A stretch of DNA of 64,000 nucleotides from Bacteroidota bacterium. GTDB lineage: Bacteria > Bacteroidota > Bacteroidia > NS11-12g > UBA955. The stretch spans positions 248,001-312,000 of the forward strand of contig JAMLHC010000005.1 in NCBI GenBank assembly GCA_023957335.1. The letters are read 5' to 3'. Below the pieces are notes generated by a model. The model was not told where the DNA came from and did not search any database. It worked only from the letters and a program-made list of their open reading frames with translations. The translations under genes and the position numbers were made by a program. Shown here in pieces: positions 1-8,263 of the stretch. Numbering within the stretch: the first letter of the stretch is position 1; each line of letters starts with the position of its first letter.

Positions 1-81
1 AGTTATTCAGGTTTAAGAAACAATTTTGCTTCTAAGCTGAAATAAAAGAAATCTACTTGTAAGAGATTCAATGCAAGGTCA

Positions 82-576
82 TCAATGAATTTCTTTTTTG
101 ATATTTTCAGTTATTTCGGCTACTACCGGACAGATGAGTGAGTTTCTGAAAGTAATATCAAGAATCTGGTGTATGTTTTTGCGGTCAGTATGCGGGTATT
201 CTCTGCATGCTTTAGGACGCACCTCATAGATTGAACAATAATTGTCTTTGCCCAGAAAAGGACATGGAGCAGTGTTTAACACCCAATCGTCATCTTCATC
301 AATATGCAAGTATTTCTCTGAAAACTCAGATGGACGCATACCTAAATACTTGGCAATACGATTGATATCAACATCTCTAAATATTGGGGATGTCGTTTTG
401 CAGCAGTTAGCACATTGCAGACAGTTAATATGTTCAAATGCTTGTTCGTGTTGGCGATGAAACAAAGTGTCGAGTTCTTTTCTTCTCGCCAGATTTCGAT
501 AAAATTTTTGATTCTCTTTCTTTTTCTGACGTGCAGCCTCTAATAATTTTTTATATGAATCAGGCATTTCGGACAT
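82..576 (-). CDS. YkgJ-family cysteine-cluster protein
   Basis: This 164-residue soluble protein carries the zinc/iron-chelating cysteine cluster of the YkgJ (UPF0153) family. The first cluster is CxxCxxCC at about residues 52-59, followed by further Cys at about 105, 114, 124 and 149, spaced as in the family. The N-terminus is charged and helical and there is no signal peptide, so it should be cytoplasmic. Family members are thought to bind a metal, but no reaction is established. It stands alone on the minus strand, diverging from the hemerythrin-like gene. A near-match to the -7 promoter element (TAATCTTG, minus strand, plus coordinates 581-588) lies 5 nt before the start. Family assignment is firm; function is unknown. 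Confidence 0.85.
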   Translation of the reverse strand: MSEMPDSYKKLLEAARQKKKENQKFYRNLARRKELDTLFHRQHEQAFEHINCLQCANCCKTTSPIFRDVDINRIAKYLGMRPSEFSEKYLHIDEDDDWVLNTAPCPFLGKDNYCSIYEVRPKACREYPHTDRKNIHQILDITFRNSLICPVVAEITENIKKEIH

Positions 577-645
577 GGTACAAGATTAAGGGCATTTTGG
601 GAATATTAAACCTCTTTTATAGCCAAAAATAAAAGGCATTAGTCT

Positions 646-653
646 TAACTTTG
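646..653 (+). promoter_or_regulatory. -7 promoter element of the hemerythrin-like gene
   Basis: TAACTTTG is an exact match to the Bacteroidota -7 element TAnnTTTG. It ends 6 nt before the ATG at 660, so the transcript would be leaderless or nearly so. This argues against using the in-frame TTG at 651, which lies inside the element. Confidence 0.6.
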
Positions 654-659
654 CCCACA

Positions 660-1190
660 ATGAACAAAGCTATATACCATTTCTTTACAGACGATCACAG
701 AGAAATCGAAGAGTTGCTGAATGATGCAGATTCATTGCCTGTGGAAATCAAACCGGAACCTTATAATCAATTTAGAACTCGATTGTTAACACATATCAAA
801 ATGGAAGAGAAGGTGCTTTTTCCTGCTGCACAAGAAGCAAATGGTGGCATTCCTTTGGAATTGCAAGCAAAATTGAGATTAGACCATGGTGCTATTACCG
901 CATTGATGGTGCCGCCACCAAACAAAGACTTGATTAAGGTTATCCGCTTTGTATTAGAAGTGCACGACCGTTTGGAAGAAGATCCGGGAGGTATGTATGA
1001 TATTTGCGAAAGCCTGACGCTGAAAAGAACAGAAGAACTTTTGCAAACGCTACGAAATATACCCGTTGTCCCCGTTGTCAAACACAATCCCGAACCTTTT
1101 GCTTTGGAATCGGCAAAGAGGTCGCTTATAAGAGCAGGGTTTGACTTTGATAGTATTATAAGTCAAATAAATTCTGAACAAGGATTTTGA
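660..1190 (+). CDS. hemerythrin-like domain protein
   Basis: This 176-residue cytoplasmic protein has a four-helix hemerythrin-like domain. The metal-ligand pattern is visible: HxxxxxH at residues 7-13, HxxxE at 45-49, a His at 76 and HxxxE at 102-106. Hemerythrin-like proteins bind a di-iron centre and serve as oxygen, NO or redox sensors or in iron-sulfur repair; which applies here cannot be read from sequence. No fused signalling domain is present, and the last 50 or so residues are an unassigned tail. I start at the ATG (660) because an upstream TTG overlaps the promoter element. Its neighbour is the unrelated ligase operon with its own promoter. Confidence 0.8.
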   Translation: MNKAIYHFFTDDHREIEELLNDADSLPVEIKPEPYNQFRTRLLTHIKMEEKVLFPAAQEANGGIPLELQAKLRLDHGAITALMVPPPNKDLIKVIRFVLEVHDRLEEDPGGMYDICESLTLKRTEELLQTLRNIPVVPVVKHNPEPFALESAKRSLIRAGFDFDSIISQINSEQGF

Positions 1191-1228
1191 TGGTGGAAAA
1201 ACAAAATAAACTGAGCATATTGTAGCTT

Positions 1229-1236
1229 TATATTTG
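1229..1236 (+). promoter_or_regulatory. -7 promoter element of the ligase operon
   Basis: TATATTTG matches TAnnTTTG exactly and ends 8 nt before the ATG at 1245, so a very short leader is expected. It probably drives the run of genes to 6848. No clear -33 element is seen. Confidence 0.6.
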
Positions 1237-1244
1237 TTGCCTTA

Positions 1245-3950
1245 ATGGATAAAATTAGAGTAGGAATATTTTTTGGAGGAAGGTCGCGCGAGAGAGAAGT
1301 GTCATTTGCGGGAGGGCGCACTGTATATGACAATTTGGATAAAACCTTGTTTGATGCAATTCCGGTTTTTGTTGATAGTTTTAATCAGTTTATTGTTTTA
1401 GAATGGAATTATATCTATAAAGGTACAATTAGAGATTTTTATCCCCCAACTGAGTTTTTGCCCGCACTTCCTGAAAAAATACAGATTTATGCTGAAAGTC
1501 TGGACATGACGGATTCAGACAAAGCCCGCATGGCTGCTAAAATAGGACGGATTATTCAGCCCCAAGATTTTAAAAAGGAATTTGATTTTGCTTTTCTTGC
1601 CTTGCACGGCAGTTACGGAGAAGACGGCTCAATACAAGGTTTGTTGGAATGGTATGATATTCCATACTCTGGCAGTGGAGTATTCGGAACTGCCCTCGGC
1701 ATGAATAAACGCCTGCAAAAGCAACTCGCCCCTCATGACAAAGGCTTCAATATGTTACAATGTCAAAGTATTGACAAAAACAATTGGTTCGGACGCGATT
1801 TTAACAGACAATTATTTTATCAAAAAATCAAAAATGAAATAGCCTTCCCAATTGTTGTTAAATCAGCCAACCAAGGCTCCAGCATTGGAGTTTCTTTTGT
1901 TAAAGAAGATAATTTTAAGGACTTTGAACAAAAAGTGAATCGTTCATTTTTTTGTGAATATATTGAGTCTAAGCAATGGCGTACTTATTCCGAAGAACAA
2001 AAGCTAAACTTTGTCCGCGAACTAATTGACCTGCGCTCAGGTATTGGATTGCCGGTTGTTGTTGAAGGAAATATTATACGCCATCCACAAATTCTATTAG
2101 ATACAATTGCCAAACTTGCAGATATCCAAGAATGGGTTGAGCTTTATGCTTATGAACATGATACAGAAGTGCTTTTTGAGCCTTTTATCAAGGGTAGAGA
2201 ATTTAGTTGCATAGTGTTGAGACAAGAAGATGGAACTGTAAGGGCGTTGCCTCCCACTGAGATTGTAAAAAGACAGGATTTTTTTGATTATCGTTCCAAA
2301 TACCTACCTGGTTTGTCGCGCAAGATAACGCCCATGAATGTGGAATCAGCAGTCCTGTCTGCCATTCGCAACAGTTGCCAACACCTTATGAATTTCTTTG
2401 AGTTTAAGGTATATGCAAGGATTGATGGTTTTTTGACCGAAGATAATACAATCTATTTAAACGATCCTAATACAACTTCGGGGATGATGCCTTCTTCTTT
2501 CTTTTTTCACCAAGCAGCTGAAATTGGCCTTAGTCCATCGGAATTCTTAACCTATATCATTCGAACTTCCTTGACAGAACGAGCCCGAAGCAGAGGTGTG
2601 AGTTATGAAATAGATAATTTATTAGCTGTTTTGGAACAGAAGATAGGAGCAGTGCGATATAAGCAAGGAGAGCAAGAAAGGCTTGCTGTAATTTTAGGAG
2701 GTAATTCGTTTGAAAGACATATTTCAGTTGAAAGTGGTCGTAATGTTTTTGAAAAAATCAGTTCATCCGGAAAATACAATGTAGTACCGGTCTTTCTAGA
2801 TTATACCCATCATGTAATGAGATTTTTTAAGTTGCCTATCAGCATGTTGCTCAAGGATAATGCAGATGATATTCGCGACAAAGTCATGAATTTTAAAGAT
2901 AACCATGTACTTAATTCCATCAGAAGTGAATTTGATTCTATTACTCAAAAATATGTCAAAGGGCAGATAATATTTAAACCCGAAGAAATCAAATTAGAAC
3001 AGCTACCATCCTTGTTTGAAGGGGTATTTCTTGCTTTACACGGGCGACCGGGAGAAGATGGCACTATTCAAAAGGAACTTGACCGTTTAGGTATTTATTA
3101 CAATGGTTCCGGTTGGCAAAGTTCTTCTACAACCATTGATAAATATGCTACTATACAAGTATTGAAAGAAGCAGGTTTTCCTGTAACTGCTCAAAAAATG
3201 GTTTATAAATCCGATTGGATAGTCAACCCTGACAGTGTTCTTGATAGTATTGAAAGTAATTTGGTGTATCCCCTTATTCTCAAACCACATGATGATGGAT
3301 GTAGTTCGGCTGTTATTAAAATCAAGAACAGAGAATCTGTCCGAAGTTTTGCCAATCTGATTTTCAGAAAAGATGACACAGAGGGCAAGTCAGACCGCAC
3401 AATGTTAGGAGTAGGCGAGTGTGATGAATTTCCCATCAAGGAATCATTTTTGGTAGAATCTTTCATTGACAGTGCAGGAGCAGAGCACTTTTTGGAAATA
3501 ACGGGTGGTATGTTGACAAAGTTCTCAGATACGGGCGCTGTTGAGTATCTGGTATTTGAGCCTAGTGAGGCATTGGCAGAGGGAGAAATATTGTCTCTGG
3601 AAGAGAAGTTTTTGGCAGGGCAGGGGCAGAATATCACACCTGCGAGGTATTCGCCTGACAAAGCCAAACAAATCGAAATTTCGAAGCAAGTAAAAGAACA
3701 ACTGCTACGTGTGGCAAAGGTTTTAAACATTGAAGGTTATTGTCGTATTGATGCTTTTGTACGAATTTTTGCAGGCCCAAAGGTTGAGGTGATAGTAATT
3801 GAGGTAAATTCGCTGCCCGGTATGACACCTGCTACTTGTATCTATCATCAAGCTGCATTGGAAAATTTAAAACCTTTTGAGTTTATAGATAGTATTCTTA
3901 AGTTTGGCAAGCAAAGAACCGCACTAAAAACAAATGAAGAAAGAGTTTAA
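1245..3950 (+). CDS. ddl: tandem D-alanine--D-alanine ligase (two fused ATP-grasp ligase units)
   Basis: The 901-residue protein contains two complete Ddl-like units, about residues 1-455 and 480-901, each beginning with a Ddl N-terminal motif (GGRSRERE and GGNSFERH). Typical Ddl is 300-370 residues. Both units retain LALHG..GEDG and the glycine-rich ATP loop (KSANQGSSIGV; KPHDDGCSSAV). The second unit has the canonical metal/substrate segment EVNSLPGMTPA near residue 852. The first has NDPNTTSGMMPS near 405, with Asp for Glu and Ser for Pro. Conversely the first unit keeps the GRE motif and the second lacks it. Ddl joins two D-Ala for peptidoglycan precursors. The following PASTA gene overlaps it, a common Bacteroidota pairing. 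One half may be regulatory or have altered specificity. Confidence 0.8.
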   Translation: MDKIRVGIFFGGRSREREVSFAGGRTVYDNLDKTLFDAIPVFVDSFNQFIVLEWNYIYKGTIRDFYPPTEFLPALPEKIQIYAESLDMTDSDKARMAAKIGRIIQPQDFKKEFDFAFLALHGSYGEDGSIQGLLEWYDIPYSGSGVFGTALGMNKRLQKQLAPHDKGFNMLQCQSIDKNNWFGRDFNRQLFYQKIKNEIAFPIVVKSANQGSSIGVSFVKEDNFKDFEQKVNRSFFCEYIESKQWRTYSEEQKLNFVRELIDLRSGIGLPVVVEGNIIRHPQILLDTIAKLADIQEWVELYAYEHDTEVLFEPFIKGREFSCIVLRQEDGTVRALPPTEIVKRQDFFDYRSKYLPGLSRKITPMNVESAVLSAIRNSCQHLMNFFEFKVYARIDGFLTEDNTIYLNDPNTTSGMMPSSFFFHQAAEIGLSPSEFLTYIIRTSLTERARSRGVSYEIDNLLAVLEQKIGAVRYKQGEQERLAVILGGNSFERHISVESGRNVFEKISSSGKYNVVPVFLDYTHHVMRFFKLPISMLLKDNADDIRDKVMNFKDNHVLNSIRSEFDSITQKYVKGQIIFKPEEIKLEQLPSLFEGVFLALHGRPGEDGTIQKELDRLGIYYNGSGWQSSSTTIDKYATIQVLKEAGFPVTAQKMVYKSDWIVNPDSVLDSIESNLVYPLILKPHDDGCSSAVIKIKNRESVRSFANLIFRKDDTEGKSDRTMLGVGECDEFPIKESFLVESFIDSAGAEHFLEITGGMLTKFSDTGAVEYLVFEPSEALAEGEILSLEEKFLAGQGQNITPARYSPDKAKQIEISKQVKEQLLRVAKVLNIEGYCRIDAFVRIFAGPKVEVIVIEVNSLPGMTPATCIYHQAALENLKPFEFIDSILKFGKQRTALKTNEERV

Positions 3951-4575
3951 CAACCAGCCTCCGAAACGGAGAAAGTGGCTGATATTTGGGGTGAACTCCC
4001 TTGCTGCTATTATAGTGATTCTGTGTGCAATCTGGATTTTGCAAAGGTGGATGTATAGCTATACTCGCCATGGCGAAGCCATTGAAGTCCCTAATATTGT
4101 TGGTGTGAGAATGGATAAAGCCTTGGCAATTTTGGAAGAAAATAAATTCAGGTATGAAATCATCGACTCTGTCTATAGAGACTCCATGAAAAAAATGGAC
4201 ATTGTAGAACAAGATCCTGCTGCCGGTAGCTTTGTAAAAAAAGGTCGCACTGTGTATCTTATAGTCAATTCACTCGAAAAACCCAAAGTACAAGTTCCTA
4301 AACTTGTGAATAAATCCCTTAATTTAGCAATGGCATTGCTCAAAAATTCAGGATTACGTGTTGGAAATGTGGAATTCAAAAAGACACTATTAGGCGATAA
4401 TTTGGTGTTAGCTCAAATGTATCATGGAGATACAATACGACCTCACGTCATGGTTTATAAAGGAGCTGCCATTGATTTAATCGTAAGCGTGAAACCCGTG
4501 GATGGCGACCAATTTGACGAAAACGGCAACTATATCAACCCCCTTGATTCAATTGAAGAAGAAAACAACAATTAA
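3934..4575 (+). CDS. PASTA-domain membrane protein
   Basis: The 213-residue protein has a short basic cytoplasmic N-terminus, one transmembrane helix at about residues 17-39, then two extracytoplasmic PASTA domains (about 48-113 and 115-187). These begin EVPNIVG and QVPKLVN and have the VxxQ/EDPAAGS-type turn. PASTA domains bind uncrosslinked peptidoglycan or related ligands. No kinase or transpeptidase domain is attached. The gene overlaps the 3' end of the ligase gene by 17 bp, so translation is probably coupled, and both should act on the same wall precursor pathway. The acidic, Asn-rich tail after residue 190 is unassigned. Family assignment is confident; the exact role is not known. Confidence 0.85.
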   Translation: MKKEFNNQPPKRRKWLIFGVNSLAAIIVILCAIWILQRWMYSYTRHGEAIEVPNIVGVRMDKALAILEENKFRYEIIDSVYRDSMKKMDIVEQDPAAGSFVKKGRTVYLIVNSLEKPKVQVPKLVNKSLNLAMALLKNSGLRVGNVEFKKTLLGDNLVLAQMYHGDTIRPHVMVYKGAAIDLIVSVKPVDGDQFDENGNYINPLDSIEEENNN

Positions 4576-4582
4576 TAAAGAC

Positions 4583-6547
4583 ATGCGTTCTATCCTCATG
4601 CGATACCTGTTACTACCTTGCTTGTTGATTACTTTTCATATTAATGTCTTTTCACAAAATGGTATCAAACTGTTTCCCGTGCAAGTCAATCAAACTTTAA
4701 TAGCTGCATCACAAGGATTGTCTTATACAGATATGCAAGTTGCCAGCCATGGCAATGCATCCAGACGTAATGCAGGTGATACACTTGTCTTGCCTTTCTT
4801 TGATGATTTTACTTCCGGTCTTGTCTATCCTGATATGCGCTTGTGGATTGACAGCTTTGTTTATGTCAACAGTAATTTCCCCATTTCTCCACCTAGCTTT
4901 GGTGTTGCAACTTTTGACAATCTTGACAAAACGGGCAAACCCTATGCTGAGCCAATGAGTATCAATACTTTTCAAGCTTGGGATACTTTAACTTCCAGAC
5001 CTGTCAATCTAAAAAACTATAAGGTTGGACTTAATGAGATAGATTATCAAATTTCAGATTCCATATACCTTAGTTTCTTTTTCCAAGGCGGTGGAATAGG
5101 AGATAGACCTGAAATCCAGGATTCTTTGGTAGTACAATTTAGAATGAGAAATGGTAAGTGGTATAGCGTTTGGAACACAACACAAATTGGTGCCAACCCT
5201 TTTACACAAACATTGATTGGAGTTTTGGATTCGAACTATTTATGGGATGCATTTCAGTTTAGATTCCTTCATTACACATCAGCATTGGGAAATCTGAACC
5301 AGGTTCATGTGGATTATGTTAGAATGAACAGAAATAGAACTGCGAATGACACCTTAATCAATGATGTGGCGATAAACAAAAAACCTTGGTCTCTGCTAAA
5401 GAATTACTATGCCATGCCTTACACACATTTTGTCAGTGATTCTGTTAACCAAAAAGCAAGCAGACACACAGTCGGAGTCAGAAATAATACTGTTAATGTA
5501 ATCAATACTCAATATCAATTTGAGGCTTATCACAAAAGCAATCAACTTGCTTTATTCCCATTTTCAGCCAACAGTCGCAATATTTTTGCTAATTCAGATA
5601 CTACAGAGAGTTTTAACACCTTTGGTTTTGGAGCATTTCCACAAAATGAATATGCGTATATTAAAAATGTATATAAAATAAATCCACAAGCCGGTAACAC
5701 TACGCCTACAAGTTATAACTCACTTGGGAATAATGACGAGTTCATTCAATATCAAGCATTCAAAAACTACTATGCTTACGATGACGGTTCTGCTGAAGGA
5801 GGTATTGGGTTGAGTTATGAAGGTTTGCCACCCGGAAGAGGTGCTTTTGCAGTTAAATATACGCTTACAAAGCCGGATACTTTTGCAGGTCTTGCTGTTT
5901 TTTTTAACCGTTCCTTAGAGGACGTAAGCGCAAGGCAGTTCAAACTTTGTATTTGGAACAATATTGCGGAAGGTGGTATGACAGATGAACCCATTTATGA
6001 ATACTCCGTTTTAGCACCTGCTTATACAGACTCTATCAACGGTTTTCATTATTTTGTGTTTGATACAACGATTGTGTTGCCTAAAGGCGATTTTTATGTG
6101 GGTTGGTCTCAGATTGCAATATATAATCTTAATGTAGGCTATGACAATAATTATAGATTAGAAGGGAAAGAGCAACGTAATACTAATATCCTTTATAATC
6201 TATTGGGTGTTTGGCAATATGCTGATGTACAAATTAAAGGTGCGCCTATGATAAGACCCTTGATTGGTAAATATTCTGATTGGGCTATGGGAGTGAATAA
6301 GACACCGGAGCATCGTTCTAATGTGTTTACAGTTTATCCTAATCCTTCACAAGGGATTTTCTATATTCAAAGTCAATCAAACAATACTGCACAATACACT
6401 GTAAATAGTATAGAAGGTAGGGAAGTGTTGAATGGAAATTTTCAGGGTAGCCAAACCATTGATTTGTTAACTCTTCCTTCAGGAGTTTATATACTCTATA
6501 TCCGCAATGGAGAAACCTTTCAAGTCGAAAAATTGATTAAAGAGTAA
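4583..6547 (+). CDS. secreted protein with T9SS type A sorting domain
   Basis: The 654-residue exported protein has a signal peptide (hydrophobic core near residues 6-17, cleavage probably after the FSQ near residue 23). Its last 75 or so residues form a T9SS type A sorting domain: YPNPSQGIFYI, then SIEGREV, LPSGVYIL and a final LIKE. The body is rich in Asn, Tyr and Phe and looks all-beta; I recognise no catalytic domain. Such proteins cross the outer membrane by T9SS and are anchored or released. The start at 4583 is chosen because it is 7 nt after the PASTA stop and gives a proper signal peptide; in-frame sequence upstream overlaps the PASTA gene. A second ATG at 4598 is also possible. Confidence 0.8.
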   Translation: MRSILMRYLLLPCLLITFHINVFSQNGIKLFPVQVNQTLIAASQGLSYTDMQVASHGNASRRNAGDTLVLPFFDDFTSGLVYPDMRLWIDSFVYVNSNFPISPPSFGVATFDNLDKTGKPYAEPMSINTFQAWDTLTSRPVNLKNYKVGLNEIDYQISDSIYLSFFFQGGGIGDRPEIQDSLVVQFRMRNGKWYSVWNTTQIGANPFTQTLIGVLDSNYLWDAFQFRFLHYTSALGNLNQVHVDYVRMNRNRTANDTLINDVAINKKPWSLLKNYYAMPYTHFVSDSVNQKASRHTVGVRNNTVNVINTQYQFEAYHKSNQLALFPFSANSRNIFANSDTTESFNTFGFGAFPQNEYAYIKNVYKINPQAGNTTPTSYNSLGNNDEFIQYQAFKNYYAYDDGSAEGGIGLSYEGLPPGRGAFAVKYTLTKPDTFAGLAVFFNRSLEDVSARQFKLCIWNNIAEGGMTDEPIYEYSVLAPAYTDSINGFHYFVFDTTIVLPKGDFYVGWSQIAIYNLNVGYDNNYRLEGKEQRNTNILYNLLGVWQYADVQIKGAPMIRPLIGKYSDWAMGVNKTPEHRSNVFTVYPNPSQGIFYIQSQSNNTAQYTVNSIEGREVLNGNFQGSQTIDLLTLPSGVYILYIRNGETFQVEKLIKE

Positions 6548-6548
6548 G

Positions 6549-6848
6549 ATGCAAGATATCACAGTAACAGAACTCAAGGAATATATTGACAGTCAAAAGG
6601 ATTTTATTCTTATTGATGTTAGGGAGCCTTATGAATTTCAAGCCTATAATATTGGGGGCTATTTAATTCCTTTGGCTACTTTGCAACATGCTATTGAAGA
6701 ATGGACTGAACTTAAAGATAAAGAATTTGTAGTTATTTGCCGTTCGGGTGCAAGAAGTGCAGCAGCAAAGAATTTCCTTGAATACATTGGTTTTGCTAAT
6801 GTGAGAAATCTTTTGGGAGGATTGCTTGAATGGCAAAGCAAGTTCTGA
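6549..6848 (+). CDS. single-domain rhodanese
   Basis: This is a 99-residue stand-alone rhodanese domain. The active-site loop is CRSGARS with the persulfide-forming Cys at residue 64. The substrate-entry motifs IDVREPYEF (residues 22-30) and NLLGGLLEW near the end are intact. It should transfer sulfane sulfur to a thiol acceptor in the cytoplasm; the physiological acceptor is unknown. It starts one base after the T9SS-protein stop, so it is probably the last gene of the ligase operon. There is no signal peptide. Its stop is 5 bp from the convergent CvfB-like gene. Confidence 0.9.
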   Translation: MQDITVTELKEYIDSQKDFILIDVREPYEFQAYNIGGYLIPLATLQHAIEEWTELKDKEFVVICRSGARSAAAKNFLEYIGFANVRNLLGGLLEWQSKF

Positions 6849-6853
6849 TTGTT

Positions 6854-7702
6854 CTATTTCTTTTTGATAACCGAAATAGAATTCTCCTCTAAATTTATCT
6901 TCTTATTCTTATATAAACTGCCAACAGCTCTTTTAAATGCCTTTTTGCTCATGCCAAATCGCTCTATAATGGTTTCCGGATCAGACTTGTCAGAGAATGG
7001 GAGAGTGCCGTTGTTGTTCAATAACTCTCCATATATGTAAAATGCATCATCTTTAATCTGATCAGAACCTATCTTTTGTAATGAGATGTCAATCTTGTTG
7101 TCAGGGCGAATCTGTTTGACATAGGCTTTGAACTTTTGACCCACACGGATTTCTTTAAAAATATCGGAAAAGAAAACCAAGCCTTCATGTAAGTCATTTA
7201 TAATGAGCTTATAACCCAAGTCTGTTCTTTTCCAAACCATAATGTCAACTTCTTGACCGGTAGTCAATACAACATTTTCGTTTGAAAGAACAGCATCGAC
7301 TTTTGTTGTTCCAACCAATCGGTTTGATTCAGTATCGAAATACATGAAAACAATTACAAAATCGTCTTTATCAATTGATTCTCTAAGTTCTCTATAAGGA
7401 ATAAATAAATCCTTTGGAAGTCCGCAATCTGCAAAAGCACCTAATTTATTGATATCCTTAATTTGCAAAAAGCCAAAAGTAAAAAGTGTGAGTTTGGGTT
7501 CTTTAAGTGTAGCAATCGGACGGTTCTCAGAATCTAAATAAACAAAGAGATTTAATTTGTCGCCAATTCTAATTTCTTTTTGAGAAAGTTCTACACCGGG
7601 TAATAAGATTCTTTTCTCCGGATTTGATTCATTAATTAAGAACAGACCATGGGGGGTAAACTCATCTGCAATTAATTCGTTATAATTTCCTACATCAAAC
7701 AT
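6854..7702 (-). CDS. CvfB/YitL-like S1 RNA-binding protein
   Basis: The 282-residue protein matches the CvfB family: several S1-like beta-barrel modules (roughly residues 1-60, 65-130 and 140-215) followed by a winged-helix region (about 220-275, containing ERFGMSKKAFKRAVGSLYK). CvfB in Firmicutes binds RNA and affects virulence gene expression; in Bacteroidota the role is inferred only. It should be cytoplasmic. The start has an exact -7 element (TACCTTTG, minus strand) 7 nt upstream, giving a nearly leaderless transcript. It is convergent with the rhodanese gene. Confidence 0.8.
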   Translation of the reverse strand: MFDVGNYNELIADEFTPHGLFLINESNPEKRILLPGVELSQKEIRIGDKLNLFVYLDSENRPIATLKEPKLTLFTFGFLQIKDINKLGAFADCGLPKDLFIPYRELRESIDKDDFVIVFMYFDTESNRLVGTTKVDAVLSNENVVLTTGQEVDIMVWKRTDLGYKLIINDLHEGLVFFSDIFKEIRVGQKFKAYVKQIRPDNKIDISLQKIGSDQIKDDAFYIYGELLNNNGTLPFSDKSDPETIIERFGMSKKAFKRAVGSLYKNKKINLEENSISVIKKK

Positions 7703-7730
7703 CTGAGTGCAAAGGTAGGGTGCACAGATG
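7700..7730 (-). promoter_or_regulatory. promoter of the CvfB-like gene inside an inverted repeat
   Basis: The minus-strand -7 element TACCTTTG occupies 7710-7717. It is flanked by an imperfect inverted repeat, CATCTGAGTGCA (7700-7711) and TGCACAGATG (7721-7730), arms matching except for two extra bases on one side. The left arm includes the start codon. This could be an operator, but it is unproved. Confidence 0.4.
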
Positions 7731-7848
7731 ACAAATAAACATCTTATTTTATTTGCTTGGTTTATTTTAACTTAACATAATATTAATTATATGTAATTAA
7801 TGAACCCAAATAATAATCACGTTGATTAGTAAAGCACCTTAATCTCAA

Positions 7849-8160
7849 TTAAAAAAAGTATCCGACACCGAGTGTAATTGCTCTCACACTCTTATAGTAG
7901 CTAACTATATAACCTAACTTAGGATGAGTTCCATTTTGGTAATGTAAGTTAATATAAACTCCTTCATCTTCTTGGTCAGTCCAAAATTTGTAGCGAAGTT
8001 CGATATCTGTAAACTTAGCACCTTTTATAGGAGATAAATTAAGACCTATACTAGCATAATAGTTTTTGTATTGAGCCATTGGGTAAAGAGTTTGGGCATA
8101 GTTAATTTGGTAGTCATTAACTATTATTAATCTGATTATTCCAATACGCAGAAAACACAA
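7849..8160 (-). pseudogene. probable 3' remnant of an outer-membrane beta-barrel gene
   Basis: A 103-codon reading frame on the minus strand encodes alternating polar/aromatic strands (for example YYASIGLNLSP and DIELRYKFW) and ends in GVGYFF, with a C-terminal Phe as in outer-membrane barrels. There is no signal peptide, and the N-terminal 20 residues (MCFLRIGIIRLIIVN) do not look like one. It could therefore be the last few strands of a porin-like gene that lost its 5' part. It sits in a 561-bp gap with no -7 promoter element upstream. A genuine small protein is the alternative. Apart from this and an AT-rich palindrome (ATTAATTA-TATG-TAATTAAT, 7783-7802), the gap holds nothing else I can support. 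Confidence 0.35.
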
Positions 8161-8233
8161 TTTTCTGAAGTACTGCTGATAGTCTTTATGACGTAAAGAA
8201 GCATATTTGAAAGTTAATTGTCTATCAAATTGC

Positions 8234-8241
8234 TACATTTG
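8234..8241 (+). promoter_or_regulatory. -7 promoter element of the metalloprotease gene
   Basis: TACATTTG matches TAnnTTTG exactly and lies 22 nt before the ATG at 8264, leaving a short A-rich leader. It supports the 8264 start over an in-frame ATG at 8207, which would lie upstream of the promoter. Confidence 0.6.
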
Positions 8242-8263
8242 CAGTTATAAAAACGTTCAAAAT

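Noticed and set aside
1..81. Possible short reading frame on the minus strand at the left edge
   Set aside because: Only about 22 codons, no recognisable sequence or promoter; nothing supportable in this stretch.
614..635. CTTTTAT-N8-ATAAAAG hairpin between the YkgJ-like and hemerythrin-like genes
   Set aside because: Weak, AT-only stem and not placed at a transcript end, since both genes diverge from here.
4502..4582. Upstream in-frame extension of the T9SS protein (start at 4502)
   Set aside because: It would overlap the PASTA gene by 74 bp and bury the signal peptide; the ATG at 4583 is better.
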